A stretch of 64,000 nt of DNA from Owenia fusiformis (Eukaryota > Annelida > Polychaeta > Sabellida > Oweniidae), in the NCBI GenBank assembly GCA_903813345.2, contig CAIIXF020000010.1, positions 9,542,349 through 9,606,348 on the forward strand, in the 5' to 3' direction. Below, one piece after another: positions 37,381 through 50,000 of this stretch. The stretch's first letter is position 1; the number at the start of each line of letters is the position of its first letter. The translations under genes and the position numbers were made by a program. Under the pieces are notes generated by a model. It did no database searches and was not told where the DNA came from. It worked only from the letters and a program-made list of their open reading frames with translations.

Positions 37381-40300
37381 TCTGTTGGATAATGAATGGC
37401 GAGTGTTTGTTGATATAATGTCGGAATTATTCCCATTAAACCGATTATTCTGTCACGACGGATTAGCGTCAAAGGGAAATGTTTGTTAAAAAAGTTACAG
37501 CAAAGGAATATCATAACGTGTAATAAAATTATACGAGAATGACTATTATTCCCTCGATGGTGTGACGGGTGAAAGGGTGCCAGTAAAGCATCTAGGATAA
37601 CGCCTTGCATAACGCTGATAATGGCCAAATGGGGGGCCTTTCACCCCAGTGGTACACGAGAGCATATGGGGCCACGGGGATAAGTGCTGGATAGAGTTGC
37701 ACGGCCCAGCAGTATTCATATTCCACTACTTGAGAGTAGTGTTACCCCCTACGAGAATTTCTAATAGACAGTATGACTCTAGTGTTAATGGGGATGGCTT
37801 CTGAAAACAAAATTTCCGTGCATAAATACGAAATTAGGAGAATAAAAATATTTGATTTCGGTGAATATTGTAGCCCATTACGATATCTAATGAACAAAAA
37901 CATCCATTGAGTAAGTTATTTTATAACGCTGCTACAAATGTCACAATTAATTAAAACCGTTATTTAATTACCGAATAACATTAAATTAAATATTATCTAA
38001 CTGAATCAATACATATCTTTAATGAAAAATACAAATTTTAGTCTTTGAAAATATATTTTCTTGAGTTACACTGTTTTTATATGTACTTATGAATATCATT
38101 AAAAAGACTCTACCACTCTCATCCATGGTACAACTATATATAGAAATCTGTCCTAAAAAATCGAATGTATCTTACAAACCGCAGAATGAACGTCCCATAT
38201 TTACCCATTGCGGGAAATTAAGATATTCGCTGATTTGGTCGATAAGATTAAATTGAAAGTAACTATATATTTGAAAGTCAAGGAGAAATCATAATACCGT
38301 ACCTTACTACTTTCAAAGATGGATAACATTGTTCTAACTGCAGCTCATACAGCTACGTTACATGACCTACATGCATAAAATATGGATGATTGGATTATCA
38401 TGCTCATAAGGTGAAGCGAGTATACTCATCGTGCGTTCGCCAACTTATCAAACACAAAGCTATCATAGTTAAGTTCAATACTTTATAATTATCTCCAGAT
38501 CTTCCTGGTTATCGCCATCATTTATTATTAACAGGTTCAGGTAATTCGACTATGGGGACTCGAAGAATTGATAATCTAAGGTAGTTTCTTAGGACCTGCA
38601 CGAAATGTTGAGTTATGGATGTAATCACATAGGTAACCTTGTCGACATTCGAGACCTTCCTTAGTAAACCATCAGTTATTGCAATCCATTAGATTAAAAT
38701 CCAATATTAATCCCCACAACACATTGTTTCCATAACTTCTTAATTCGATTTATTTTCCTGTTTTTTGCTAACCATCCATCAAGTTTGTTTAATTTAATAT
38801 AATTTTTGATAGATGACAAGTTACACATGACAGCGATGAGATCAGCGTTTTGTATTCCGGACAAAAGTTAACTAATGATAATGTAATTATTATATGAGAC
38901 AGAAAAAGCAATTACTGATGAAAACACTGGCCGAGTCTGTCATATCTGCACTCAATACTTTCGATTACGCCAAATGACAGCACTAAAGTAGCACCATCAG
39001 GCACATTGTCCTGTTAAATGTGAAGAGATTTTAAGAAAATTTGAAAGCACAGAAGGTACACACCTCGTACACATAAAAACAAAAATCCAGAAACAAACTA
39101 GGAATCCAAAGGCAAACAGCAAATAAAACTAAACAAACATCCACAAAAACAATATTACTTAAATGTAACTAGTTTTAAGATCCAGGTTTGCATGTACAAA
39201 AGAAACAATGTGCTCTGGATGATCTGGTAATCAACCGGATCGAGTTTATTTCAATTTTATCTGCAATTCTATTTGATTGTCCTTTAAAACCAGCCTAGTC
39301 CCTTCCTTTTGCGACACTTTTATGACATATTCTATGATTTATGTATCGCACACTGAAACTGATAATGGAGGTTCGTTTTAGTGCATTAGTTAGGTCAGAG
39401 AAAAGGTTGAATTTTCTTGGTAAAAGCAGGGATAAATCATAATCATGAGCGCAATATCTCATGGATAATATAATTATTAGCCTTATAATGATACGGTTAA
39501 TGTAACGAAAGCAGGTTTACAGTTCCTGGGGGCTGAGATCGAGGGGATGTGCTTCCAGGGTTTACGACTCTGTCTTCTTGATGGGACCTACAAATGTTTC
39601 TGGTCACAATATACGATCATTAGTTCCAAATTAGCATGGATCGCTTTTTGTTTGAAGCATTTTGTTATTCATACGACAAATGTGTCTACTTGTTTGATTG
39701 ATTGGCATATTCAGTTATATATGTATTTTATTTGAAGTTCAAAAATAGATGTAATTATTAATTCAATCAGTTTCTGTGTTTTCCAGGGGCTATAACAGAT
39801 GAAACTTGCCAATGCCATACAGGGTGGTTTAAAACAAAGACCATGTTTTCTTTTTTGCCATAAACTGTATGATAGGAGATGGATTTTATAAATTATTTTT
39901 TTCCTGAAGATGCAAACATATAATGAGTAACAAATCTCTAGGAACTTCTCATATCAGTACTCATATCCTTATTCTATCATTCCTTTATTTGATTAAAATA
40001 ACAGAAATGTAAAAATAGTATATTTGAAGTTAACTCTTGTATTCATTTCTTGGAACTCTTTTCATTTTGGAAGCCCTCGAGTAGTGAATATAGATAGATA
40101 TGGCTTGTTATCACACTTGAGGTATTGATAAAAAATAATCATAAAATAAAATATAAAAATTGAATGCTTCCTTTAAGGCCCCGTGCAAAGTTTGATATTA
40201 ATCACTGAAATATTAATCAAAAAGTTGTTCATCTACTTATATTTAAATTTTCCGCCATTTTAGAAACAAAAGTTTAGATTTTGAGAACATCAAATACAAC

Positions 40301-42474
40301 AATTAACGCTAGTACTCTTAAACATTATGTTCTCTACTCCATTGACTCCACGCAGATCAGGCAAACGTTATATTATTATAACCATTCAATCTATGATTTT
40401 ATTCATACCTTTAAAGAATTTTTAAAATTTTGTGATGTCACGAGGATACGCTGTAATGCCGTTCGGGTGGCAAAATTACCAATTTTTTGCTCGTACAAAT
40501 ATCTTAAACTTTCAAAATAAATAGTTTCAAAAACAATATTGTTGGTTAAAAACAGGTTATTAACATGTTTTATTTATGTTCCATTTTATGTACCAATTTT
40601 TCTCTGAGCCACTTTCCTGGACTTATTTCCAACTTATTTCCAATAGATTGCATGTTATACGTTTATATAAAAGTTTTTTAACAATATATGTGCGTTATGA
40701 CTGAAATTTCTTTTGAAATGAACTCAAATTTGTCGAACAGAAATTCGTTCAAAATCATATTTTTGATATTAAATTGAAAAGTTTCATATACCACATTTTG
40801 ATAACACCGAATAAGTCCATAATATAAGCCAAAGTGGATATAAACCCTGTAATACAGTTAGCTATATTTAAGAATTTCATGTATTTAAAGTCCGCGATGG
40901 AATTTTGTTAATTTTAGACGGTTACACGAATAAAAAGGTGTGAAAACAGAATCGTGTAAATATTTGAACAAAAAGAAATTAAAGTTCCAAGGGAGAGAAG
41001 TATTCAAATGGGTTATTTAAACCTATAATCTCATTAAATATGGTTAAGTCTTTAAAACGTTCAACTTTATTGGTAACGTGAGAGTTGTTGCAAGTTGTAA
41101 CTGAAGGCTCAAACTTTATTAAAAAGTCATACAAAGGCGTCTTTGTAACCTGCATGAATGACAAGATCCAAAAGCATATTGAAAAACATATAACTAAAAA
41201 AATCTATGGAGCTTGCACTTAAATAAAGAGAAACATTGAACAAAGTTAGCATTTAGAACAAATCCATTTTGAAATTTAAAACTACCCAACATGTGAAAAA
41301 CAAATGAATATTGTTTTGAGACAATGGATATTGTAAATTTGATGTCATGGATATTGTAGTTTTTACAATATGTATCATATAGTTTTGGTATCGTGGATGC
41401 ATGTAGTTACATACTGATCATTCTGGGTTGTTTTTATTAGCTATTACTATTTCTTCTTAGATTGCTCCCTAATCCCTATTGATTCATACAGACACATGAA
41501 ATGTCACGTAATATGCAACAAAAACCAAGAGTCTAATAAAAATGTCACATTCAGATCTCAAATTAAATCATAACTGATAGAACTCGTCTAATTTTCAAAA
41601 GGATTTTGAATTATCTTAATTTTTCATTATAAGTATCATTCATGTCAGGACTGGTGCTAATCTTAGGTTTCAGAGAATACCAAGGCTCAATAGTCAATTT
41701 AGAACCAAGGTCTTCAGGCTTATCACCCCTTCTGTTCGGCTGGTTGTCAATCATAACATTAATGCTCCCAAGTACTTATTAAATTTCATATTAAAACACT
41801 AATCCAATCAATAGAATTCCTTGGATAGATTTCTTGTCCATATGAACAATGGGATGCATCATTGAGATATTCTCTAAGCTTTTCATCATTAAAAAATAAA
41901 AATTGACGCATCTTGGGGATGAAACCATGTCTCATAACTGCATGTTGTTTTCAACTATTGTAAAAGACACGTGGTCGCTGTATAAAGAAACACCGAGTTG
42001 CCCTCAGGTATTTCAAATCGTGATTGCCTTAAAGATGAAATATTGTCTTAAGCCAGTGCGGTATAATCCTGTTGTCGAGGGATTAAGTGATGTACTGATC
42101 TTTGGAACGCAGATTAAAAACGGAAGGTGGTGACTTGTAACCATAAAAAGAAGGCTTATCATGTTCTGTGTGGTAAGCTTTTGTTATATCACATTAAAAC
42201 GCAGGGGTCAGGCATCACGTGACATTTCCCCCTACTTGCAAGAAAAACTCGTCGTTATAAACTCCATTCATAAGCTTGAATGATGGATATGTTTTGTCAA
42301 GACTTATGACATGTACATCGTGATTACCTTTTAAGCTAAGGTAATTACTAGATTATTAAAATCACAAAAATAGCATGCAACCCTATCTTTAAGGTGCCTA
42401 AGATCCTAAGAGAATATACTCCTCTGCTCCGACGTAAAGTCAGTTTAACCAAGAAATGAAAAATTGGTTCAATG

Positions 42475-42646
42475 CCGTGTAAAAGGGTAGAAGGTCCTAT
42501 CAAATTATGGTCCTACTCTCCATTGATTTATATGGTGACCTAAATACAACTCTTTCCCTCATTATCTTATACGCAATCAGGGCCAGTAAGGGCCGTTAAG
42601 AAAGGGGACCATAATCCCTGGGGGACCATCATTTCTTTCACACCGG
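42475..42646. mobile_element. MITE family Y, copy 1
   Basis: About 172 bp, similar in reverse complement to 46924-47076. Shared landmarks are AGAAGGTCCTATCAAAT, CCATTGATTTATATGGTGAC, GGGCCGTTAAGAA and GGGACCATAATCCCTGGGGG. Ends are imperfect inverted repeats of the form CCGGTGTGAAA; the left end here (CCGTGTAAAA) has lost one G. Confidence 0.75.
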
Positions 42647-43159
42647 GAAACCGCTTCATAATATGTAACAAAAATGTTCACAATTTTATTTAGAATTTTG
42701 ATTTACTTGTGTCAAGCATATTCGCAGTTGTTTATATGTATGGAATTGCATTTTTAACAATTAAGGAGTAGTGGTGTCGTCGATTTTAATGCGCTCTTTA
42801 ACTTTAATGCATGGACATTTTTGAATTACCTCACAGTTTGGTCAGGAAAAATGAGTCAAACGCGTTTGTCACATTTTCAATCTACGAGAAATTAGTCCGT
42901 CAGAATTCAATGAAATTTTGGGAAATACTCTGGTAAAAGAACGGTATTATTTAACCTAATGAAATATTTCTGTATTTTTTTAAACTTCGGAACGATAATT
43001 TTTCAAATTAAAACTTTTGTTATTGTCATAGTTACGAAAGTGTGCTAATCTTGGTGGAGTGCACAATATTCCAGATATATAAACTAAGACGTATACTGGT
43101 ATATTATGCCAAACAAAAACATTTTATAAGTGTATTTTGACAAACAGGAGCATATCATC

Positions 43160-43253
43160 TTCAGCGGCTATATTGTATAATTATATAATATATATTATGA
43201 TATAATACAATATAATATAATATAACTATAACTATAATATGATATATTAGCTG
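43160..43253. repeat. AT-rich simple repeat
   Basis: Runs of TATAAT/ATATAA units with almost no G or C; low-complexity sequence with no other signal. Confidence 0.7.
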
Positions 43254-43298
43254 GTTTCTTAATAAAATGCAAATGGCCATGTTGATTTAGATTGTTAT

Positions 43299-43482
43299 CT
43301 GGGGCGTAGCGAAGATCTTAAATTAGGCGAGGTAAAAATTAGAATGTGGGCCAAATTTAGGTTGAAATAGATACTACCTTATATGGACTTTATTTCACAG
43401 TTTTTTGTTTGTTTGAATATTCATGTAATAGGCCTATTGTTAGGCAGCTGCCTCGCCTGCCCCATGCCTGACTACGCCCATG
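43299..43482. mobile_element. hAT-like MITE with GTTAT flanking repeat
   Basis: The left end CTGGGGCGTAG and the complement of the right end (CATGGGCGTAG) match, and both arms carry AGGCGAGG about 22-24 bases further in. GTTAT precedes the element (43294-43298) and follows it (43483-43487), a probable target-site duplication. No coding capacity. The class is inferred from the GGGGCGTAG end type. Confidence 0.65.
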
Positions 43483-43962
43483 GTTATATAATGGTTCTGA
43501 GATGGAAGGGGTTTTAGAATACTGTTTCTACGTATGATGGATACGTGTACATTCCGTATGACCGGTTAAACCCTTTTCGCTTTTTAGATCTTGGACTTAC
43601 GGGAAAGAAAAAAAGTACACAATAGATTAAAATTCTGGACAGAATCATTATAATTTCAGAAGGTAAGTCTTGGTATATAACCGCTGTATACCATGGATCA
43701 TGGGTCTATACGATTTTCAAACCACCGAGTGTAAGAGAATGGCTGAGACTAACATATGCATACGTAGTTGAGACAGTACAGCAAATATATATATAAGCTT
43801 AAGTTTAAACACCAAATTATAACTTCAGGGTCATTTTCGAAAACGCTCAGAGAACTAAATGAATTAAACAAAAATTCTAAAAAATGAATAAAGTTAATCA
43901 CCTCCATTTACTTCAGAGTAAAATTAATTATTATAAAAAAACAGCAAGAGAAAAAATATGAT

Positions 43963-44051
43963 CGACTCCGGTGGGACTCGAACCCACAACCTTTGAATCA
44001 CTTGGAAAACCCACTAGAAGTCCAACGCGCTATCCATTGCGCCACGGAGTC
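43963..44051 (-). tRNA. trnR-UCU: tRNA-Arg(TCT) with 16-nt intron
   Basis: 89 nt on the - strand, 73 nt after intron removal. Acceptor stem GACTCCG pairs with CGGAGTC, with discriminator G. A-box TGGCGCAATGG and B-box GGTTCGAGTCC are intact. The anticodon loop reads CTTCTA, anticodon TCT. A 16-nt intron (43999-44014) follows base 37, the canonical place, and TTGGA/TTCAA form the anticodon stem around it. A T6 pol III terminator follows (complement of 43951-43956). All parts look functional. Confidence 0.95.
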
Positions 44052-45891
44052 GTCATACTGATGCAGGCGAAATACAAATGTATTGAAATTACCAATATCC
44101 TTATTTGAAAGTTGTGTCTTTATTAATGGATATTTGAATTGGGAATTGTAAACATTAAAACAATATGTATTCTCTGACTTAAATTAGTCAGGTATTTCCT
44201 TTGAAAGACAATTAAATAGACAAACAATCGATAACTTCAGGGCATTGTTCGTCCAGTGTAATAGTTTCTATTTATGAGGAACTTCGATAGAACGATATCA
44301 CGCAAGAACAGAGAACTATTTACATATGATTTATATTATTTTCAATGTTTATTCCTTACATAAGTGAACAATTGTGGCAGACTAAAATGTTTTAATGTAG
44401 ACCTGCGTGGAAAGTAAGTTCCCGGGGCTGTTGCAAATATCTTTCGTATGCCGAGTGATATACAAGACATTGTTCGTCCAGTGTAATACGTTCGCTCTAC
44501 ATGTAAATTCTTATAGGACTTGTTATACAAAACAATTACGTCTTTTCAGTTTGAAATCAATCGTACGGGTCAACCAGGACTAATTACATGAGTGAACAAC
44601 GATGGCAGTATGAGAAGTATAAACTGCGACGCGAAGTGGGTGTAGTCTAATCTATAGTAATTCCCGGGACACGGGCTGAGACTGCGTTAATCTATAAAGA
44701 GTATATCTTGAAAAGCCCATGATCTATTGGTCATAATTATAAAGAAAAAAGTAGTTTTTACGTAAAGTGTACCTTTGGGGCCCGACTTTGACTTAAAATA
44801 TGAATTTTAAATGCTTTAACTTCAAAGATGTTTATTTTTAAATATGCTGGATATTTTATATAACTATAGTATATATAAATAATATATATTATTTACTGGG
44901 TAGAATAATTTCTTATGTCTTCTCTTGTTTCATAGACTAGACAATAGTCCATATTACGCAGGCTGGCTAAGTAATTTGTCAGAAACCAGTCGTTAACTGA
45001 CCCCAGATTTTGCGCCATAAGACCCGTTGGTACCACAACAGTAATTGAGCAGTTATTCCCGGGGATAGTATACCTCCTGTGCTGATATGAACATATTAAG
45101 TGGTAATACAATGACGTATATCCATCCCAACAAATAGTATTTTTGTGTTCTCGGGTTTTCATCATTTGTCATCCTTCGATCTATTGAACTTATTAGTATA
45201 CTTTGAACAGGGGCAGTATTGGATAGGAAAACAATAGGCCTCGGTCACTCAGGGTTTACAAACAGCCTGCATCAGAAAAAATAATCTTATTTTCTACATG
45301 ATTTTGCCATTCAGTATATAAGTGATAATCTTCTTGAACAAAGGACTGGCCTCGGACAAATAAATAAAAATGTCTCAATTCACGGTCAGAATGATCCAGT
45401 TATAATGGGATAACATATAGCCTAATAGCTTTTGATAAACTAAGTTGTTGTGGGTGTAATATCATTACGTAATGCTGGAAATGCATTCTGGTACTCAGGG
45501 TATCTTTCTGTTTCACCCGAAACATGCTCTTGGCACCTCAAGGCTGAGAAGAAATGTGATGTCATGGTTTATCATGATGATGGAAATACATTCCGGACGG
45601 TTCACGAGATCCCTATTATGACGTCTGTCGCTTGATTCGGAAAGTTTCAGACAAATGGGGAGCGGGTCACGATTACGACGCTGAACATTATTCCAGAAAC
45701 TTTTTGGTTTTGGTTTAAAGTACGGCAAAAGTCAGTTAAGATAAAAAACCTCGTATTTTATTTTACTAATACTATTGTACATTGTGTAGATCATACCCAA
45801 TCCTTATTATATTAAATAAGTAATGGAATTATTGGCTGAATTTGAGACAAGGGTCAACCGGAGCTCTTAATGTTTTGATCTTAAATCTAAC
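44052..45891. other. Gene desert, part 5: a 21-base direct repeat, no gene
   Basis: The 21 bases starting CATTGTTCGTCCAGTGTA occur at 44243 and 44468 in the same orientation. Related fragments (AGTGAACAA...TGGCAG and TTCCCGGG) recur between 44.36 and 44.68 kb, so this may be a decayed repetitive block. No coding frame. Confidence 0.45.
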
Positions 45892-46369
45892 TACCGGATT
45901 TTCTCGCATATAAGCCCTGAGCGTATAACTGAAAGAAGGGGTAATTTTGTCTGTTATTTTACCTCTTATTTTTCTAAGTGTACTACTTTCGATTTTTGGC
46001 CCAGTGGGCGTAAAGGTGAGAAGAGCTGATGCATACAATGGTTCATCAAAGACTACCGTACCTACTGTTGTAGTCCTACCGCATGTTTTGTAAGAATTAT
46101 AAAGGAAATGTCACCTACAACCTTGAACTTAATGTTGAAACAAAGTAACAACAGAACGATCCACCACTGCCACTTACGGCACAGCGTTGAACTTAATGTT
46201 GAAACAAAGTAACGACAGAACGATCTGCCAGTGACAATATACTTTTGCTTTATTGAAAAAATCAATAAATAGTCATTTTTATAGGCCCATGGGCGTATAA
46301 GCGTACTACATTCGATTTTTAGCCCATGGGCCTAAATTTAGGGGGGCGTATATGCGAGAAAATCCGGTA
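45892..46369. mobile_element. TA-flanked MITE, about 474 bp
   Basis: CCGGATTTTCTCGCATAT at the left end (from 45894) is matched in inverse at the right end (to 46367), with one mismatch in the first 24 bases. TA flanks both sides. Inside is a subterminal repeat (GTACTACTTTCGATTTTTGG near 45978, with a near copy at 46302) and a duplicated unit of about 36 bases starting TTGAACTTAATGTTGAAAC (near 46122 and 46187). No transposase. Confidence 0.75.
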
Positions 46370-46725
46370 ATACACATTATGTTATAGGAGGTCAAAATTT
46401 CAAGAGTCATTACACCTTATATTTTGGAGAGGTCTAGACTTTAAACGTTTTTTTTTTGATAGACCGGCCTCCACTTCGATTAAACAAAACACAGAATCCC
46501 AAAACGGTGTCAACTCCTAATGCTTGGATTTAGGTGGCGTGTATGAGGAACCACTCTAATCGTTACAGTTAAGGAGACATTTCATCGGTATTTACCATAA
46601 CTTTATGGGTATTGGATATCAACTGGCTATCAATTTCTAATTTTTTCTTCAACATGTATTGTAATGACTTCAGTGCAGTATGAATGAAATGTCCCTTGGT
46701 CTTCTGGTCTTGGATTGTGATATAG

Positions 46726-46869
46726 GTTCTTGAATGGTGGGGGAAAGGGGGTATTAGACATTGTTTCTTTTCACGTTAGATCATGGTTTTGTTTTTCTTG
46801 ACTGGTATGCACTTAGAGTTTGCTTTTTCTTGCTAAGTTCCATTACAACTTTTGGTCCTTTCCCTTTGG
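46726..46869 (+). repeat. Dispersed repeat family X, copy 2
   Basis: Reverse complement of the repeat at 21537-21693. The frame of 94 codons starting at 46761 runs through this repeat and into the next MITE, so it is not a gene. It lies only about 55 bp from the MITE at 46924-47076. Confidence 0.75.
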
Positions 46870-46923
46870 CACATGTGCTTATATATTTATGGGTTATCAT
46901 GAAGAATTGGACATTTAATAATG

Positions 46924-47076
46924 CCGGTGTGAAAAAAATTATGGTCCCCCAGGGATTATGGTCCCCCTTCTTAACGGCCCTTATTGTGTATAAGATAATA
47001 AGGGGAAAAAGTCACCATATAAATCAATGGAGAGTAGGACCATGATTTGATAGGACCTTCTACCCTTCTACACCGG
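46924..47076. mobile_element. MITE family Y, copy 2
   Basis: 153 bp with ends CCGGTGTG and, on the complement, CCGGTGTAG. It is an inverted copy of 42475-42646. The subterminal parts (ATGGTCC and AGGTCC) are also arranged as inverted repeats. No coding capacity. Confidence 0.75.
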
Positions 47077-50000
47077 TACAGTCCTCAACACGCTTAACGA
47101 CAGATGTTCCAAGGTCGACTAATTGATGCAGATGACAAACAATAAAAAATAACTTGTCTTTCGTCCATTGGGATTAATTTGGAAGTCTAATTATTAATTT
47201 GCGTCGACGATTTCTCTTAAACGATTAATATGATCACCAAATAAAATAAAAATTGAAATATGTAACTTAATTTGTAAAAAACTTCTGAAATTAGTGGCAG
47301 CAGAGAATTGTGAGTGGAAATGGTGGGCGCCATCGTTTCAACATCCTTCTTCAAAGGATTTCACTTTTGCTTAAATATATACATACTATATAGCCTTGCT
47401 GCAAGAATGTCGTTTCAATAAATATGAAAGTTTTTCCTTCGAACCCCCTTAATTTTTGAAAATAGCTAAGATGCCTGTTGAACTATGGAACTAATTGAAG
47501 ATTAAGTACGCAGAAAATGGCAAAATTCATCTAAGAATTGAAAAAAGGAATTGTCACGTTTTAATTTTTTGCTGATCTTAAAAATTGACGTGTCTTCATT
47601 AAATAAAGTCAGAACTTGTTGGATTTATATAAAATAGGTAGGGTAAAATGATGTTTGCCAAAACTAAAATTACCCTCAACTGTCTCTTTTGTTACCTCTT
47701 CAATAGACACATATACTAGTCTTGAGTATTTAATATGCGGTATGTCTTTCTTCCCAATACATTGAAATAAAATTCGAGTCTTAATTATCTAATGACTTGC
47801 ATCATTCGGTCGCGCATGGCTAACTTCACGTGTTATGGAGACAATAATGATATGCTGTAATAAATGTATTTTGTTAACAATAGAAACACATTGTCAAGTC
47901 ACACAGCAATGAAAACGTCTAGGTTTAGAAAATGAGTTTGATTTACACCGCTTTATCTAATTTGTGATCCTTTTAAAGCAGTACATATTGCTTTGTTGTT
48001 TAAAATTGTATGTAAAAGTCCAGCAGTAATGTTGTTATCTTATCCAAGACACCTTGCATTAATTTGATAAACGGAAAGGAATATTAACGCTCTGGTCGAT
48101 TGAGCTCATCAAAAACAACTAGAAGAGCAACTATATCGACAAACACTTGTACTTATTGACTAGTTCTTTTTTATGCGAATATAATTGTCACAAATCAAAA
48201 TAAATATGAATACAACTACTCTTTATGGATGCTCTTAGATCTTATTTATTGACATTTTGACATTAAATCTTGCAAGAAAATGAACCAGTTGAACAAAGAG
48301 AAAAATAAATGTTCTGGAATGAAATAAGCACTTGTGCATTATATTAACTTGCTGGAGATATTTTAACATAAATGTATTTTCGTTTTATTTTATAAAAAAT
48401 AATAAAGTATAGTTATAATCTGACCACACATGGAAACATCTGTAAATACACGGATACTTTGAAATCAACATAAAGAAAAGTATTATATGATCAGTGTTCG
48501 AGACAAACGTTTTTTGTTTCATCTTCTGTCTGATTTGATATTTATTTAGGTGCTCAAGCGTTGTGTAGTAACATACCTCCAGTATATTTTTTCACAGTTC
48601 TAAATCATTCTCTATCAGTATACAGGAGGTCATAGTGTTGAAAAACAGTAAATTGATTCGTGTTTTTAACAACCTGGGTCTTGTATATAGTGCCTGATAA
48701 ATCAAATGAAATCTCGAAATGTCGAGACATACAAATTAAAGGGACACTTTCCAGACGTAACCTGGATGGATATCTAACTGGCCTTACACAAAAGTTAATA
48801 CTTTCATGCGATAAGAAGAACCTCATAAATGAACTTTAGGTGTGAGAATAAAACACACAGGGGGCAATAGCAGAAAAACAAATGCGACATAACAATATGT
48901 TAATCTAATCAAGAACATTAACGCATTGAAACTATTTCATCTTTTACAGAAAACACATTTAACATCACAGACGCGCAGCAAGTAAATATTTCATAAATAT
49001 TGAATACAACTCGAATTAGTTATGATTTGATTTTTCAAATAAAGAAATGCAAACCGCCAATACGTTGATTTTATTTTTCCATTATGTAAATTATACGTTG
49101 TTATTATTTTTCCATTATGTACAATTGTACATGTACACTTATATGGATGGATTCTCTCATGATACATATAAAACAGAAAAAGTGGTCATGTTTTGATTTA
49201 TCTTAATAATATTATTAACAGAAATCCACAAAACAGAAAATTATTGAATTTAAAGTTTGGCAAGATATTCCACTGTCTTTTCCAGTTTCCACTGTAAAAA
49301 GCTATCATTCCACGAAATAGAAACCAAAAATGTTCTTTATGCAGATCCAAATAAAACTTGACTGAATATAATGGTATTAGTCACATTGTTTTGGAGTGAA
49401 GTGTTTATAACTATGTTAAGTGTTGCCCATTATCTTCTCGATAATCAGATTTATTAATTACAGTCCACAAATATACTCTATATGGATTGTGAGGGATCGG
49501 ACGAGTTGAATAACTTTGAGATGTGTTGGATCCATTTGCTTTTATAGAGGATTCCTGGAATATATTTGTAATTTCAACTGTACTATTTGATAAGTCAATG
49601 ACATATCAATGTTAATGGTATACTTTTCAAATAGTATGCACACTTTCTAACTTGGTATGTATATTCGTTAGCTTAACAAAACGTTTTAACCTAAAAAGCC
49701 CTTTGGACTTCTTAAAAAGGTGTTTGTGTTCAATGTCACCACTATGTTTGTGTTCAACAAAGGTTGGCGTATCTTATGAATTTATGAACGATTGTTGAAC
49801 CATTCAGTTCATATGTCTGTGCCATAAGGTGATAAAGTTAAAAGTTGGGGCTACGTGGGGGAAAGAGCAGTGTCACTTCGACCGAAATGTCTCAACAATA
49901 TACATACGTCATGTAGGTTTCATGTAAGAACGCTAAATATGGCGTCTAACATGTCTAAAGGACCAACAACTCTCATATGACTCACAGATGTGTATGGTGT

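Larger units (their letters stand above)
28101..42474. other. Gene desert, part 4: no gene seen
   Basis: No coding frame with domain character; the longest, about 105 codons on the - strand at 37311-37628, has no recognisable content. Complex islands that could be enhancers lie near 32.8-33.3 kb (E-box CACGTG, SOX- and homeodomain-type motifs) and 37.3-37.7 kb. Simple A-rich sequence occurs near 39.05-39.15 kb. Individual motifs are listed separately. Confidence 0.5.

Noticed and set aside
37311-37628. 105-codon open frame on the - strand in the desert
   Set aside because: No domain, no splice context, composition like the flanks; a chance frame in a possibly regulatory block.
46761-47045. 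94-codon + strand frame
   Set aside because: It crosses repeat X and a MITE, so it is repeat-derived and not a gene.
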